Assembly: GCA_022823825.1 (NCBI GenBank)
Contig: JAJEHG010000045.1
Span: 1-64,000 of the forward strand
Source: Nitrosopumilaceae archaeon
GTDB taxonomy: Archaea; Thermoproteota; Nitrososphaeria; Nitrososphaerales; Nitrosopumilaceae
DNA: 64,000 nt
Direction of reading: 5' to 3'
Shown: positions 17,247-26,652 of the stretch, one piece after another
Layout: every line of letters starts with the position of its first letter
Position numbering within the stretch: position 1 is the stretch's first letter
The notes under the pieces: model-generated
Told to the model about the DNA's origin: nothing
The model's database searches: none
The model's input: the letters and a program-made list of their open reading frames with translations, nothing else
Position numbers and translations under genes: made by a program

Positions 17247-17375
17247 CTAGGCGCGGCCGTCTAGGATTTTTTCGAGGGCTTGGCCTGCGTTGAGCATTCC
17301 GTGCCTCCTTGCGTATTCCTCGATCGCCCTGTACTGGTCCTTTGTAAAGCAGACCGGCATTGATCGCTTGCTCAT
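17247..17375 (-). CDS. Small RHH/CopG-like protein
   Basis: This 42-residue protein, MSKRSMPVCFTKDQYRAIEE..., resembles the short strand-helix-helix proteins common in Thaumarchaeota. It has a strand (SMPVCFT) followed by two helices (KDQYRAIEEYARRHG and NAGQALEKILDG), the layout of ribbon-helix-helix DNA-binding proteins. CATAATTA lies about 26 nt upstream of the ATG at 17375; the track's longer ORF is rejected. It lies downstream of the exonuclease gene on the same strand. Confidence 0.65.
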   Translation of the reverse strand: MSKRSMPVCFTKDQYRAIEEYARRHGMLNAGQALEKILDGRA

Positions 17376-17509
17376 GACTTGGCTCGGGATATACCGGTAA
17401 TTATGTGATTTGGCGCCGATGCTGTCTGTACTTGCCACCGACGCGTTCGTGTAATCCCCGCACCGCCCAGGCCCCGTGCCACTCGGATGTGCGGCGGGCC
17501 CGCCTGGAA

Positions 17510-18064
17510 TCAGGGCTCCGCAATGGTTCCTGCAAACCGCTTGTGCAGTATGGGGAGCTCTCTGCACAGCCACGAAAAGAATCGTATAAACTCCCTCGCC
17601 TCGTCCTCTACATACTCTGTGATTTTGCCATGGTCTCCGTCCGCGTACCACCGGCCCACCATAGAGCCGCTCTGCGCCTTGCCCGTCATGCGGTCAAGGC
17701 CGGAGCCCTTGAACTCGCAACGATTCATTATGACGCCCGTTGTGTGGAGGTCCATCATGGGCCTGTCTCTGATGTTTATTGCTGGCAGTCCGTGCATCTC
17801 CGACCTGCATCTTAGAAATCTGTGCTCGAATCCCAGGTTGTATCCAACCGGCACAAAATCAAATCCCCTGCCGCTTGCCACACCAGTGTTCTCTACAAAC
17901 CTCCTTAGAACCTCTTGCTCTCCGTGTTCCCACTCCTTTAGTATTACAAGCGGGCCCACGGGAGTTCCACTGTTTCTGTCCAGCGCTTGGTATTGCACAG
18001 TGACTATCTTCGAGGTCCTCTCATCCAGCCCGGACGTTTCGATGTCCAGATAATACGTTGCCAC
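17510..18064 (-). CDS. DEDD-type 3'-5' exonuclease-like protein
   Basis: This 184-residue RNase H-fold protein has an N-terminal Exo I motif LDIETSG (residues 6-12). An Exo II-like segment YNLGFEHRFL follows, with Glu where most DEDD exonucleases have Asp, and a C-terminal YVEDEA near the expected Exo III position. It therefore looks like a divergent DnaQ/RNase-D-like nuclease, possibly acting in DNA or RNA processing. The GTG start is supported by ATTAATACC about 27 nt upstream. Activity is uncertain because of the motif II substitution. Confidence 0.7.
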   Translation of the reverse strand: MATYYLDIETSGLDERTSKIVTVQYQALDRNSGTPVGPLVILKEWEHGEQEVLRRFVENTGVASGRGFDFVPVGYNLGFEHRFLRCRSEMHGLPAINIRDRPMMDLHTTGVIMNRCEFKGSGLDRMTGKAQSGSMVGRWYADGDHGKITEYVEDEAREFIRFFSWLCRELPILHKRFAGTIAEP

Positions 18065-18137
18065 GTGTGCATGTGCAAATGCGCGGTATTAATTATTGCT
18101 GGCGCCCGTGGCATGCTGCGCGCGCTCCGCCCGCTGC

Positions 18138-18626
18138 TCAGTCTTGCCCCGCGGCCCATTTTGCTAGGGCCTTGCCCGGGTTGCCTATCTCATCCACGCT
18201 TGTGTAGTAGCTGTCGGCCCAGTCGTCGTATCCGAACCCCGTGAACAGCATCAGATTGAGCGGGTAGGCAGCGCTGTCGGTGCATCTCCTAAAGTCGTCC
18301 CTGAACAGGAAGACTCTCTTGCCCCATGCAATTGCCATTCCGAGCTCCACCATTACGCCTTCGTCAGGCGGCGTGCCGTTGACTATTGCAAATATGCCGT
18401 CAGAGTTTCTGACATCGTCCACGTCGGCTTGCCCGACCGTATACGCCGCCCTGTCCTTGGACATGTCTGCCTGATTGTTGCGTTCAAACGGCTCCCACAC
18501 CTCCAAATTCATGTCCCTCAAGGCGCCGACTATCTCCTGCAGCGGGCCCGCCTTCTGCTGCTTGGAGAATCCGTACGGGTTTGCAAGATAGATGATCTTT
18601 TTGCGGCTGTTTTTGCTGTTGTCCAT
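18138..18626 (-). CDS. Nucleoside 2-deoxyribosyltransferase-like protein
   Basis: The 162-residue product begins with KIIYLANPYGFS, the substrate-binding start of the family. The catalytic-type segment NGTPPDEGVMVELGMAIAWGKRV follows, with the Glu expected to attack the deoxyribose. Family members exchange bases on deoxynucleosides or hydrolyse nucleotides, so a salvage or nucleotide-sanitation role is plausible. The start MDNSKNSRKK is preferred over the track TTG; GTATATTG lies about 40 nt upstream, giving a short leader. It is encoded upstream of the exonuclease on the same strand. Confidence 0.8.
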   Translation of the reverse strand: MDNSKNSRKKIIYLANPYGFSKQQKAGPLQEIVGALRDMNLEVWEPFERNNQADMSKDRAAYTVGQADVDDVRNSDGIFAIVNGTPPDEGVMVELGMAIAWGKRVFLFRDDFRRCTDSAAYPLNLMLFTGFGYDDWADSYYTSVDEIGNPGKALAKWAAGQD

Positions 18627-18773
18627 TCGGTCGGATACCTGCGCTTTCCAGCACCTTGACTTCAATATACCTTGCTGTGTTCGCGACGGGCAGCCCGGCT
18701 TTCTGCAGGGGCAGCGCCGGCATTGGCCCTGACGGCCGGAAATCTTTAAAGAATGTCAGAGCGGCCACGGATC

Positions 18774-18959
18774 ATGGGCATGCCGACTGAGTCCAAAATC
18801 CGGGACTCTGGTATCGGACTACCCGAGCTTATCTCGCACTTTAGGGAGCGGTGCAGGGAGTGCGGCCACCATCGCATAATGCATGATGCCGGCGGATATT
18901 GCGAGGGCGTGATGAACAAGCCGTGCAACTCCGGCTGCGAATCTTTTGAGGCTGAGTGA
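18774..18959 (+). CDS. Small Cys/His-rich zinc-binding protein
   Basis: This 61-residue protein has the metal-ligand pattern CRECGHHRIMHD...C...CNSGCESF, a compact zinc-finger-like module seen in small thaumarchaeal proteins. TTTAAA at 18745-18750 lies about 27 nt before the ATG at 18774, which favours that start over the upstream in-frame ATG at 18753. It is divergent from the deoxyribosyltransferase gene. The function is unknown. Confidence 0.65.
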   Translation: MGMPTESKIRDSGIGLPELISHFRERCRECGHHRIMHDAGGYCEGVMNKPCNSGCESFEAE

Positions 18960-19076
18960 TCACGCCCCTGCCGCCGCCGCAGGGCCCGGGATGCCGCGCG
19001 CGGCGTCCGTGACTGGCAAGTGATCAGACGCGCGGCGCGGTCGGCAGCCGGACTCGGCCGCGCCCGCAGAAGCCGT

Positions 19077-19088
19077 GGGGGGGGGGGG
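19077..19088 (+). repeat. G12 homopolymer tract
   Basis: A run of twelve G lies upstream of the RAM-domain gene. It is one of several G/C runs of 9-12 found between genes in this window. Confidence 0.8.
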
Positions 19089-19175
19089 TGGAAAGAGGGG
19101 AGAATCACGCCAAAAGGCGGATCCGTACACGGGTTTCTGACAAATATTTAAACGCCCATTAGACGCCGTATTGGC

Positions 19176-19409
19176 ATGACCGTTGCGTATGTTATGCTCA
19201 ACTGCGATCTTGGGGCCGAGGCCGAACTTGTGGAGAAACTCCGCGAGCTGGAGAACGTGTCGCACGTGTCTGAGACGATGGGGGCGCATGACATGCTGGT
19301 CAAGCTGGAGGCGGAGAATTTTGAAAAGATACGCGAAATCGTGGCATGGAGCATAAAGAACCTGCCAAAGGTGCGCTCCACCACCACGCTGATTGAGAAG
19401 AGCGCCTGA
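19176..19409 (+). CDS. Stand-alone Lrp/AsnC ligand-binding (RAM) protein
   Basis: The 77-residue product consists only of the alpha/beta RAM (ACT-like) effector domain of Lrp/AsnC regulators (VAYVMLNCDLGAEAELVEKL...HDMLVKLEA...TTTLIEKSA), without a DNA-binding helix-turn-helix. Such stand-alone domains sense amino acids or modulate full-length Lrp partners. ATATTTAAAC lies about 27 nt before the ATG. A full-length Lrp is encoded at 41858-42352. Confidence 0.85.
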   Translation: MTVAYVMLNCDLGAEAELVEKLRELENVSHVSETMGAHDMLVKLEAENFEKIREIVAWSIKNLPKVRSTTTLIEKSA

Positions 19410-19495
19410 CAGCGCACCCCTGTTGCGCTGGTGACGGCCGCAGGAGATCTGCTTGCATGTCGTGACCTGCGGCGTGTAGTCGGAGCCCCGCCCGT

Positions 19496-19942
<447 letters not shown>

Positions 19943-19992
19943 CGCCACAACCTGTATGCGGCATGCCATATTTAGCCTAGTTGCGCCGTGTG

Positions 19993-20484
19993 TCACTTGC
20001 GGCCCTGGAGCATCTCTGCAAGGTTGGCAAGGGATCCCTCGTAAAACTCGCCCATGTCGTCTAGCAGCTGGGCAAACTCCCCCTTCCGCATCCTGACGCT
20101 GTTCATGTATGACTGCCATGTTATGGTTATGGAGCCGTCCCTATCGTTTGAATCGATGGTGATTGTGGCCACGTACGCGCGCAGGGGGAGCCCGTCCGTC
20201 GCGACGTATGTGAAGCTACTGCCGGCGCTCCATGACACCATGTGCTCTTCTATGGCCCTCCCGTCCTCAAACGCTACATTCCTGACTGCCCCCACGCCCC
20301 TCTTGGAGCCTGACGTGACGGTAACACTTCTGACGCCTGGCGCCCACCGCGGCATGGACGCAATGTCCCCCAGTATCCTCCATGCCTTTTGACGGGTGGC
20401 TCTTATCTTCGGCGACCTCTTCTTGAGGGTCGCGCTGTGGTGTGCGTCGCCTCTTGCTGCTGCGCGGGCCTTGGAACTCTGCAT
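19993..20484 (-). CDS. SRPBCC/START-like ligand-binding protein
   Basis: The 163-residue product ends with an SRPBCC (polyketide cyclase/START-like) pattern: RQKAWRILGDIASMPRWAPGVRSVTVTS, GAVRNVAFEDGRAIEEHMVSWS and a long C-terminal helix. These proteins bind hydrophobic ligands in a deep pocket. The start MQSSKARAAA is chosen because CATATAACC lies about 27 nt upstream. The much longer track ORF is mostly the antisense of the neighbouring coiled-coil gene. Confidence 0.75.
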   Translation of the reverse strand: MQSSKARAAARGDAHHSATLKKRSPKIRATRQKAWRILGDIASMPRWAPGVRSVTVTSGSKRGVGAVRNVAFEDGRAIEEHMVSWSAGSSFTYVATDGLPLRAYVATITIDSNDRDGSITITWQSYMNSVRMRKGEFAQLLDDMGEFYEGSLANLAEMLQGRK

Positions 20485-20560
20485 CTGCGCGAATGCCCCC
20501 TGTCTGGTTATATGCCTTGCCTGGCGACAATTTTTAATCATGTGTGCTTCAGGGACATGC

Positions 20561-21952
20561 ATGGTGTTTGGATTTGGAAGAAAGAAAAAGGCGAGTGACG
20601 AACGCGCCTCGGACGGCGGCAGAATCCTGCGCAGCGAGCCGCACGGACTCGGCCCTGGCGCCGTCGCTGCTGACGGCGGCGTCGGTGACGGCCCAGACAG
20701 CAGGCGCACCCCGGATTTGCGCATCACCCCCGACAAGGTCGCTGGGATCGTATCTGAGTATGACCAGCGCAGGCGGCAGCAGGCCGTATCTGAAATCAGA
20801 AACATACGAGATTCCGTCGAGCCCATGATTGAGGAGCTCATGGGGATGGGACGCGACCTTGAGCGCGACGACCTCAACGTGGACTCTATTGACAAGCACC
20901 TTGGCATTATAGTGATACGCGGAAAAAAGCAGGTCCTCGACGTGATAAGGCGCAGCGTGTCCCCCCTTCCAGCGGTGGCCTCTATTGAGAGCGCCGCAAA
21001 GGCCGAGTCCGAACTGCGGCAGCTCTTAAAGAAGGTGGGGGACGTGCTTGGCAGGCAGACGCGCGTCATACACCTGTTTGCAAAAAAGCACGCAAACCGT
21101 CTCAAGAGCAACCTGGAGGTAATGAACTCTAGGCATTCTGAGATGCGGGACATTCTGAACCAGCACAACAGGGCCGACTCGGAATCCAGCGAGCTCGTGG
21201 AGATTGCAGACGGGCTGGCCAGGCGCCGCGACGATCTGCGCAAGAAATCGCAGAGGATCCGCGACCTGTCTGCCGAATTCGCCCTGCTTGAGTCGCGCGT
21301 CTCTGAGTTAAAATCGGAGCTTGCCGCGATAAGGTCCTCCAAAGAGCATGAAGCGTACCTGGAACTGTTGTCTGGCATTGAAAAATGCGACGCCCAAATG
21401 TCTCAGATACGCGTCGAGATCAACGCCCAGTTCTCAAAGATATCAAGGCCGCTTGGCAGGTACGAGTACGGCTCCTCGCTTGACAAGGAGCAGCAGAAAG
21501 TACTTGCCGGGCTGGTGGCCGACCCTGCCGGCACCGTGAACCCCGAGAACGTGGAGACCATATCTGTGATATTCTCAAACGTGAGGCGTGCGGTGGCAAC
21601 GGGCTCCATTTCGGCCAAGGACGTGGAAAAAACTATTGCCATGCTTGCAGAGACGGCGGACATGGTAGGGCCCCTTGCCGGCAGGGTGGCCGAGTGCGCC
21701 GGACGCCGGGGGGATCTTGCAGGCAAGGCCCGCTCTGCAAAGCCGGCAGACCTTGACGAATGCGAAACCAAACTCTCCAAGGCCGTCTCGCAGCATGGGG
21801 ATGTGGGACGCAGGATGGAGGCTCTGCGTGCCCAGATCAAAGACGACAATTCCTCCATTCTGGAGATGTCTGCTGACCTCCAGATGCGGCTCCGCCAGCA
21901 CACCGGGATCAGGTATGAGATCGACCCGCCGCGCATGGAATCCCCCCCATGA
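20561..21952 (+). CDS. Long coiled-coil protein
   Basis: This 463-residue protein is dominated by helices with heptad-like patterns and many Glu, Arg and Ser (for example SRVSELKSELAAIRSSKEHEAYLELL), resembling SMC/Rad50-type coiled coils. No Walker motif is visible. The start MVFGFGRKKK at 20561 is supported by TTTTTAAT about 26 nt upstream. It is divergent from the SRPBCC gene. A structural or scaffolding role is likely, but no family is recognised. Confidence 0.7.
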   Translation: MVFGFGRKKKASDERASDGGRILRSEPHGLGPGAVAADGGVGDGPDSRRTPDLRITPDKVAGIVSEYDQRRRQQAVSEIRNIRDSVEPMIEELMGMGRDLERDDLNVDSIDKHLGIIVIRGKKQVLDVIRRSVSPLPAVASIESAAKAESELRQLLKKVGDVLGRQTRVIHLFAKKHANRLKSNLEVMNSRHSEMRDILNQHNRADSESSELVEIADGLARRRDDLRKKSQRIRDLSAEFALLESRVSELKSELAAIRSSKEHEAYLELLSGIEKCDAQMSQIRVEINAQFSKISRPLGRYEYGSSLDKEQQKVLAGLVADPAGTVNPENVETISVIFSNVRRAVATGSISAKDVEKTIAMLAETADMVGPLAGRVAECAGRRGDLAGKARSAKPADLDECETKLSKAVSQHGDVGRRMEALRAQIKDDNSSILEMSADLQMRLRQHTGIRYEIDPPRMESPP

Positions 21953-22315
21953 CGCCTGCCTGCTGGAAATCTGCGGACCTGCGGCGAAAAAGCTTGGCGA
22001 ATCTGACATGGCGTATATTTTCAAATGATAAAACGCAGATGCGCAGAGCGCCTATACGTTACTGCGTCACTGCCATCTGATCCGACTCGGAAAGCCCGCG
22101 TGCGTTCCATCTGCGACTGCTGACTCCGCAGCAGATGGCAAGTCTTTGATTTTGGGAGTGCCGCGCGCCTACCATCCGCGCTGACGCGGTTTGGCGGTGG
22201 AACGTTGTTCTGGCCTGGCGTTCTCGCACATGGCGTGGCTTGCGGCGGCGTGCCAGACCACCTGCGCGCATCCTTTCAGCGCCAGACTCTTAAACTCGCA
22301 CTGTCTACTGCATGC
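21953..22315. other. Gene-free region with a strong hairpin
   Basis: No convincing ORF is seen. At 22107-22138 the arms CCATCTGC and GCAGATGG can pair around a 16-nt loop, and a third CCATCTG occurs near 22074. A TATA-like CTTAAAC near 22290 serves the JAMM gene. A non-coding RNA cannot be excluded. Confidence 0.4.
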
Positions 22316-22717
22316 ATGTTCTTCAAAAGGACAAAGTACGAACGACGCGTGGTGCTGCACCGCGAAGTACTCGACAGCATACTGTCGTACTGCCAGATGA
22401 AGCACCCGAACGAGGGCGTCCTGATACTAAAGGGCAAGTCAAAAAACGGCGTCATCACGGTGGACGGACTTGTAATTCCCCCGTTCAGCAACTCGGGGCC
22501 CACGTTTGCGGGGTTTCCACACTCCTTTCTGCCGTTTGACATGAGCTACATAGGCATGGTCCACTCACATCCGAGCGGGCCTGCCACGCCGTCGGTGACC
22601 GACCTGCACAACTTTTTTGGGCTTGTCTCCGTGATTGTGGGCTTTCCGTACGAGGACAAGTCGGTATTTGCATGGGACAGCGGCGGAAAGCAAATCCCGC
22701 TTGAGGTGGGATCATAA
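22316..22717 (+). CDS. JAMM/MPN-family metalloprotease
   Basis: This 133-residue JAB1/MPN+ domain protein has the zinc motif HSHPSGPATPSVTD (H-x-H followed by S-x-x-D) with an upstream Glu in NEGVLILKG, so all expected ligands are present. Archaeal JAMM enzymes remove ubiquitin-like SAMP modifiers, and a protein-deconjugation role is likely. CTTAAAC lies about 26 nt before the ATG at 22316; the track's upstream start is rejected. Confidence 0.88.
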   Translation: MFFKRTKYERRVVLHREVLDSILSYCQMKHPNEGVLILKGKSKNGVITVDGLVIPPFSNSGPTFAGFPHSFLPFDMSYIGMVHSHPSGPATPSVTDLHNFFGLVSVIVGFPYEDKSVFAWDSGGKQIPLEVGS

Positions 22718-22870
22718 CTGCGTGCGCCTTGGGCCCCTATTGCCTTCTTCCACACCTGCGAGATGGGCGCGCATGTGCCCGTATGCCGCCCCGGTTTTGA
22801 CTCTGTCGCGGCCCCCGGTTCTTGAACCCATCCGCAACGCTAAAAAGTAAACCGACGGCACGACACTTAC

Positions 22871-23167
22871 TTGGACTTTATGCTTGAGGAGGAACTTGTG
22901 GATCTGTTCACGCTGTGCCTGCAGGCGCCGGACTCTGCAGACGCCGCCGCGCAAAAGCTGCGCATAACTGAGATTGGGCGCGAGATTCACTCTGACGGGG
23001 GGCTTGACGCGATGGTGAACTTTTTCTTTGCGGCGCGTAACAGGGTTCTGGGCGAGACCAAGCTTGATCCCGCCGCGCTCAGTTCGCTCTGGGATGCAGT
23101 CGACCCAAAGTGGGCCGAGGAGTCCAAGAACATCCCCGACGAGTCGGACGCGCCTACCGCCGAATAG
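22871..23167 (+). CDS. Small conserved-looking hypothetical protein
   Basis: This 98-residue acidic, mostly helical protein (LEEELVDLFTLCLQAPDSADAAAQKL...) is of unknown family. GCTAAAAAG lies about 27 nt before a TTG at 22871, so that start is used; the ATG at 22880 is the alternative. It has no signal peptide or metal motif. Confidence 0.65.
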   Translation: MDFMLEEELVDLFTLCLQAPDSADAAAQKLRITEIGREIHSDGGLDAMVNFFFAARNRVLGETKLDPAALSSLWDAVDPKWAEESKNIPDESDAPTAE

Positions 23168-23338
23168 CGGGCGCGCGCATCTGCCACGATAATGCGCGGC
23201 ACCCCTGCACGTTCTGCGACACGCCCCACTGCGCCCTGAGGCCTCAGTTAAATGAGTATATTTGAGACGTGACGTATGGGGCCGGACGGCGCCGGGCTCT
23301 GATAAAACTTTATAACCTTTTTTGGACGTGTCACATCT

Positions 23339-23677
23339 GTGTTCAACTATAAGACGTACCTGATATTCCTGTTCGTGTCGCTGGGTGTCAGCATAGGGCT
23401 GCAGATGGTGCTCCCGTTTCCGTGGGGACTTGTGGCGGCCATCGGCCTGTTCATCGCGTTTCCTCTGCTGCTCCGGAGGCAGTACCTTAACCGCATGCGC
23501 GGAGGATACGGCGGGGGAGGCCCGTCCGGTACTGGAAGCCGCGCCGGCGGATTCTTTGGGCTGGGTTCGCAGGGCGGCTCTGGTGGCGTGAGGTATGTCT
23601 GCCTCGTGTGCAACAACAAGCACAAGGGGGGCTCCTGCCCCCGATGCGGCTCCAAGATGCAGCGGGCCGATTTCTGA
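23339..23677 (+). CDS. Membrane protein with C-terminal zinc ribbon
   Basis: This 112-residue protein has two adjacent hydrophobic segments near residues 6-22 and 27-45, a Gly-rich linker and a C-terminal zinc ribbon (CLVCNNKHKGGSCPRCGSKM). The GTG start is well supported by CTTTATAACC about 27 nt upstream. Its stop overlaps the start of the next gene (TGATG), indicating translational coupling. The function is unknown. Confidence 0.75.
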   Translation: MFNYKTYLIFLFVSLGVSIGLQMVLPFPWGLVAAIGLFIAFPLLLRRQYLNRMRGGYGGGGPSGTGSRAGGFFGLGSQGGSGGVRYVCLVCNNKHKGGSCPRCGSKMQRADF

Positions 23678-23997
23678 TGTCCCTTGAAGATCTGCGCCAA
23701 AAGGTGGCGTTTCATAACTCCGTAGACGTCTGGATAGCCGCGTGTGGCGAGCGCGGGGAGGATTGGGACGACCCCGAGGGGTACAGAAAATTCATCGCAT
23801 ACCTGCTGGAGAAGGGGCTCAACCTCAAGGCGTTCAACCTGTGCGCCCATGAGGCGGGGGCGGTCGACGAGAAGAAGACGCGGTTTGTCGAGACCCTTGC
23901 CCAGTCAAAGGACGCGGATCCCGACTCTGGAAACTACACGATACGGCTCAGCGACTCTGCAATCTCTGCCATACGGGCGTACCGCGGCCGCCGCTGA
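23677..23997 (+). CDS. Hypothetical protein coupled to the zinc-ribbon membrane protein
   Basis: This 106-residue soluble protein starts MSLEDLRQKVAFHNSVD and ends with a basic helix (SAISAIRAYRGRR). The start at 23677 overlaps the preceding stop, which favours it over the longer track ORF. No family is recognised. Co-translation suggests it works with the upstream membrane protein. It converges with the ABC permease gene at its 3' end. Confidence 0.7.
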   Translation: MSLEDLRQKVAFHNSVDVWIAACGERGEDWDDPEGYRKFIAYLLEKGLNLKAFNLCAHEAGAVDEKKTRFVETLAQSKDADPDSGNYTIRLSDSAISAIRAYRGRR

Positions 23998-24004
23998 TCC
24001 GGGA

Positions 24005-25600
24005 CTAGTGCCGCCTGAGCCGCGGGTTTACTATGCTGTCCAGGGCGTTTCCTATAAACACAAACGCAAGCCCCGTTATCGCTATCATCACGCCGGGCGG
24101 CACCATCCACCACCACAGCCCCCTCGCCGCGGCGCCAAACGTGTTTGCATCGTGCAGTATCTGCCCCCACGTGGGGAAGCTCGGGTCGCCCAGCCCCAGA
24201 AAGCTCAGGCCCGCCTCCGTCGTGATGGCGGCCGGAACCGATATCGCTATGCTTGCAAACGCGTACGGCAGCAGCTGCGGGACTATGTGCCTTGTTATTA
24301 TCTTGGAGCGGCTCTGGCCCATCGTCTCGGCCGCGTCCACGTATCCCCTGGTCTTTATCTGGAGCGACATGCTGCGCGCCACCTTTGCGACCCCGACCCA
24401 CCCGAACATGGCGAGGAATCCGACCATGAGCAGTATGCTGTTGCTGACCGTAACCGAGAGTATGATGAGAAACGGTAGCGCCGGCAGCGCGTATATCACG
24501 TCGTTGAACCTCATCATCGCCTCGTCGGTCTTCTTGCCGCGATATCCCGCGTAGACTCCGTACAGGAGCCCCGCAACCACCGACGCCACGGCCACCGTGA
24601 TTCCTATGAACAGGGCAAGCGGCGTCCCCCACAGCAGCCCTATTGCAAGGTCTCGCCTCAGCTCGTCGGTGCCCATTATGCCAAAGGCCTTGCCGCCCAC
24701 CACGAGCCGCGACTCGAGCATGTCGAACCCCTCCAGGCTGGACACGGTTACGCGAAACGTGTACAGGCCCTGCAGCACGGAGCCGTCCGTAGCGTCCGAG
24801 AACAGCACGTCCTCGGTCGACGCGCCCGACGTGTCGTACCTGTATATGGAGTGCGCCTGCATTGCAATGTTCTTCCGCATCGTGCTGTCCGTCGAGAACA
24901 CGCGCTCCGAATGTACGGCCCCCCCGCCACCGGAGTCTGCCCGCCCCTCCGTACCTTCGCGGTCCGCTGCAAGGTACGGCAGGGCCTTTGAGAGCAGCAG
25001 GACTGTGCTTCCGTCGGGCCTGTCCACCGACGCCTCTAGGAGCGGGGATCCCGCGTACTCTGCCGAAAAGCTGTAGATAAAATCGCTTGGAAAGTCGTCG
25101 TACTCGTAGTCCACTGCGAATTCGTGCGTGGTGGTAGCTACCGTGCCTGCGGCGCCGTCCACGGCCACGGCACGTTCTGACACTGCGGGGTCGTCAAGCA
25201 TCATGTGCTCGGGTATCTTCTGTGGCAGCACGGCGTTGGTCCACGCGGGGACGGCGGCCTTTGGGTATGATATCCAGCTCTTCGGGTTGTTCCATTCCTG
25301 GAGGGTCTCGACGGGGATGACGGCTATGGTGGCCACGGACGTAATTATCAGGGCCGCGAGTATTACGACGCCTGCAGCTCCCATGCGGCTTGATAATATC
25401 TCGCGCCATGTGTCGCGCAGCCCTCCCGCGTCAGCCGGCGCACGCGACGTACTTGGCTGCGGCCGGCGTGACGGCGACGTGGGGGACGGCCGCGGCCCCG
25501 GTGCTGGCGCAGGCGCCGCGTACTCTGCCCCTCTTTCTTTTGCATGCGGCCCCCCCTTTTCAGGGGGCCCCGCCGTCACGCCGCCACCCTCCGCGCTCAA
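24005..25600 (-). CDS. dppC: Oligopeptide/dipeptide-type ABC transporter permease with large insertion
   Basis: This 531-residue permease is far longer than usual DppC/OppC (about 300). It has a Pro-rich N-terminal tail of some 60 residues, TM1 (GAAGVVILAALIITSVATIAVI) and then about 200 extracytoplasmic residues. Five C-terminal TM helices follow, carrying the EAA-type loop YVDAAETMGQSRSKIITRHIVPQ. The TTG start overlaps the stop of dppB (TTGA). No ATPase or binding protein lies in the window. The substrate is unknown, though the family moves peptides or nickel. Confidence 0.85.
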   Translation of the reverse strand: MSAEGGGVTAGPPEKGGPHAKERGAEYAAPAPAPGPRPSPTSPSRRPQPSTSRAPADAGGLRDTWREILSSRMGAAGVVILAALIITSVATIAVIPVETLQEWNNPKSWISYPKAAVPAWTNAVLPQKIPEHMMLDDPAVSERAVAVDGAAGTVATTTHEFAVDYEYDDFPSDFIYSFSAEYAGSPLLEASVDRPDGSTVLLLSKALPYLAADREGTEGRADSGGGGAVHSERVFSTDSTMRKNIAMQAHSIYRYDTSGASTEDVLFSDATDGSVLQGLYTFRVTVSSLEGFDMLESRLVVGGKAFGIMGTDELRRDLAIGLLWGTPLALFIGITVAVASVVAGLLYGVYAGYRGKKTDEAMMRFNDVIYALPALPFLIILSVTVSNSILLMVGFLAMFGWVGVAKVARSMSLQIKTRGYVDAAETMGQSRSKIITRHIVPQLLPYAFASIAISVPAAITTEAGLSFLGLGDPSFPTWGQILHDANTFGAAARGLWWWMVPPGVMIAITGLAFVFIGNALDSIVNPRLRRH

Positions 25601-26652
25601 CTCGACGTCCTCACCCGGGGATCAAAGTAGCCGTACAGTATGTCTGCGGTAAATATGCTGGCAAGGAAGAATACCGTGAGCATGTACGTGGCCCCTATGA
25701 TTACCGGCAGGTCCATTACCGTTATGGCCTCAAAGTAGAGCCGTCCCATGCCGGGCCAGTCAAACACGGCCTCCGTTATGATGGCGCCGCCAAGCGAGCC
25801 GGACAGGCTGAGGGCCAGTATGGTGACTATGGGCGGGGCGGCATTCTTCAGGGCGTGCATGTATATGATCTTCTTGCGCCTTATGCCGATGGCCGTCTTT
25901 GCCGATATGAAATCCTCCTGCATTATACCTGCCATGAAGTTCCTGACAAGGTACGCCCACGCCCCGAACCCTATCAGCACTATGGTGATGAGGGGAAGCG
26001 TCATGTGGTACAGCAGGGCCGCGGCGTACCCCGGCTCGTCTGGCAGGATCTCCGGCGTCGCCCTTGCCGGAAACACCTGGTATGTGAATGCAAACAGGAA
26101 TATCATGATCATTCCCACCCACCACACCGGAAAGCTCGAGCTGACGACGGCAAAGCTGGAGGTCAGCTTGTCTATTGCGGAGCCCGTCCTGCTTCCCGCC
26201 AGGGCCCCTAGGAATATGCCCACGATGGAGATTACAACGGTGGCCGTTGTGAACAGGAGTATGGTCCTTGGGAGCTTCTCAAGTATTATCTCCCTGACGT
26301 CCGAGGAGCCCGAGTCGCTTGTGATGAAGGTGGCCTGCCCAAAGTCAAGCAGCATTATCTTGTACATTGTGATCCCTATGCGCTGCGGCGAGTACCACGG
26401 CTCGTCAAGCCCCAGCAGGGCCGTCCTGGCATCTATCTGCTCCTGCACGAACGCCTCAAACTCCTCCACTGACGTAAAGCTCTCCGCGGTGGCCGGGTTC
26501 TCCGTAATCTCGCTTCGCACCTGAAACGCAATCCCCTGTTTCAGTATGCTGTCCATGTTGGAGCCCACGAGCGCGATCGTGATGAGCAGCGTTATCATCA
26601 GCACGCCGAACATGGTGGCAACTCTGGTGGCGGCGTACTTCTTGAGGCCCAT
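25597..26652 (-). CDS. dppB: Oligopeptide/dipeptide-type ABC transporter permease
   Basis: The 351-residue DppB-type permease starts MGLKKYAATRVATMFGVLMITLLITIAL (TM1). It has an extracytoplasmic loop after TM1 and several further helices, and an EAA-type loop (FISAKTAIGIRRKKIIYMHALKNAAPP) that contacts the ATPase. ATTATATGC lies about 25 nt upstream of ATG 26652, so the longer track start is rejected. It is co-translated with dppC. Confidence 0.88.
   Translation of the reverse strand: MGLKKYAATRVATMFGVLMITLLITIALVGSNMDSILKQGIAFQVRSEITENPATAESFTSVEEFEAFVQEQIDARTALLGLDEPWYSPQRIGITMYKIMLLDFGQATFITSDSGSSDVREIILEKLPRTILLFTTATVVISIVGIFLGALAGSRTGSAIDKLTSSFAVVSSSFPVWWVGMIMIFLFAFTYQVFPARATPEILPDEPGYAAALLYHMTLPLITIVLIGFGAWAYLVRNFMAGIMQEDFISAKTAIGIRRKKIIYMHALKNAAPPIVTILALSLSGSLGGAIITEAVFDWPGMGRLYFEAITVMDLPVIIGATYMLTVFFLASIFTADILYGYFDPRVRTSS

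Noticed and set aside
19993-21378. 461-aa minus-strand ORF
   Set aside because: Its N-terminal two thirds is the antisense of the coiled-coil gene; only the C-terminal SRPBCC part (from 20484) is real.
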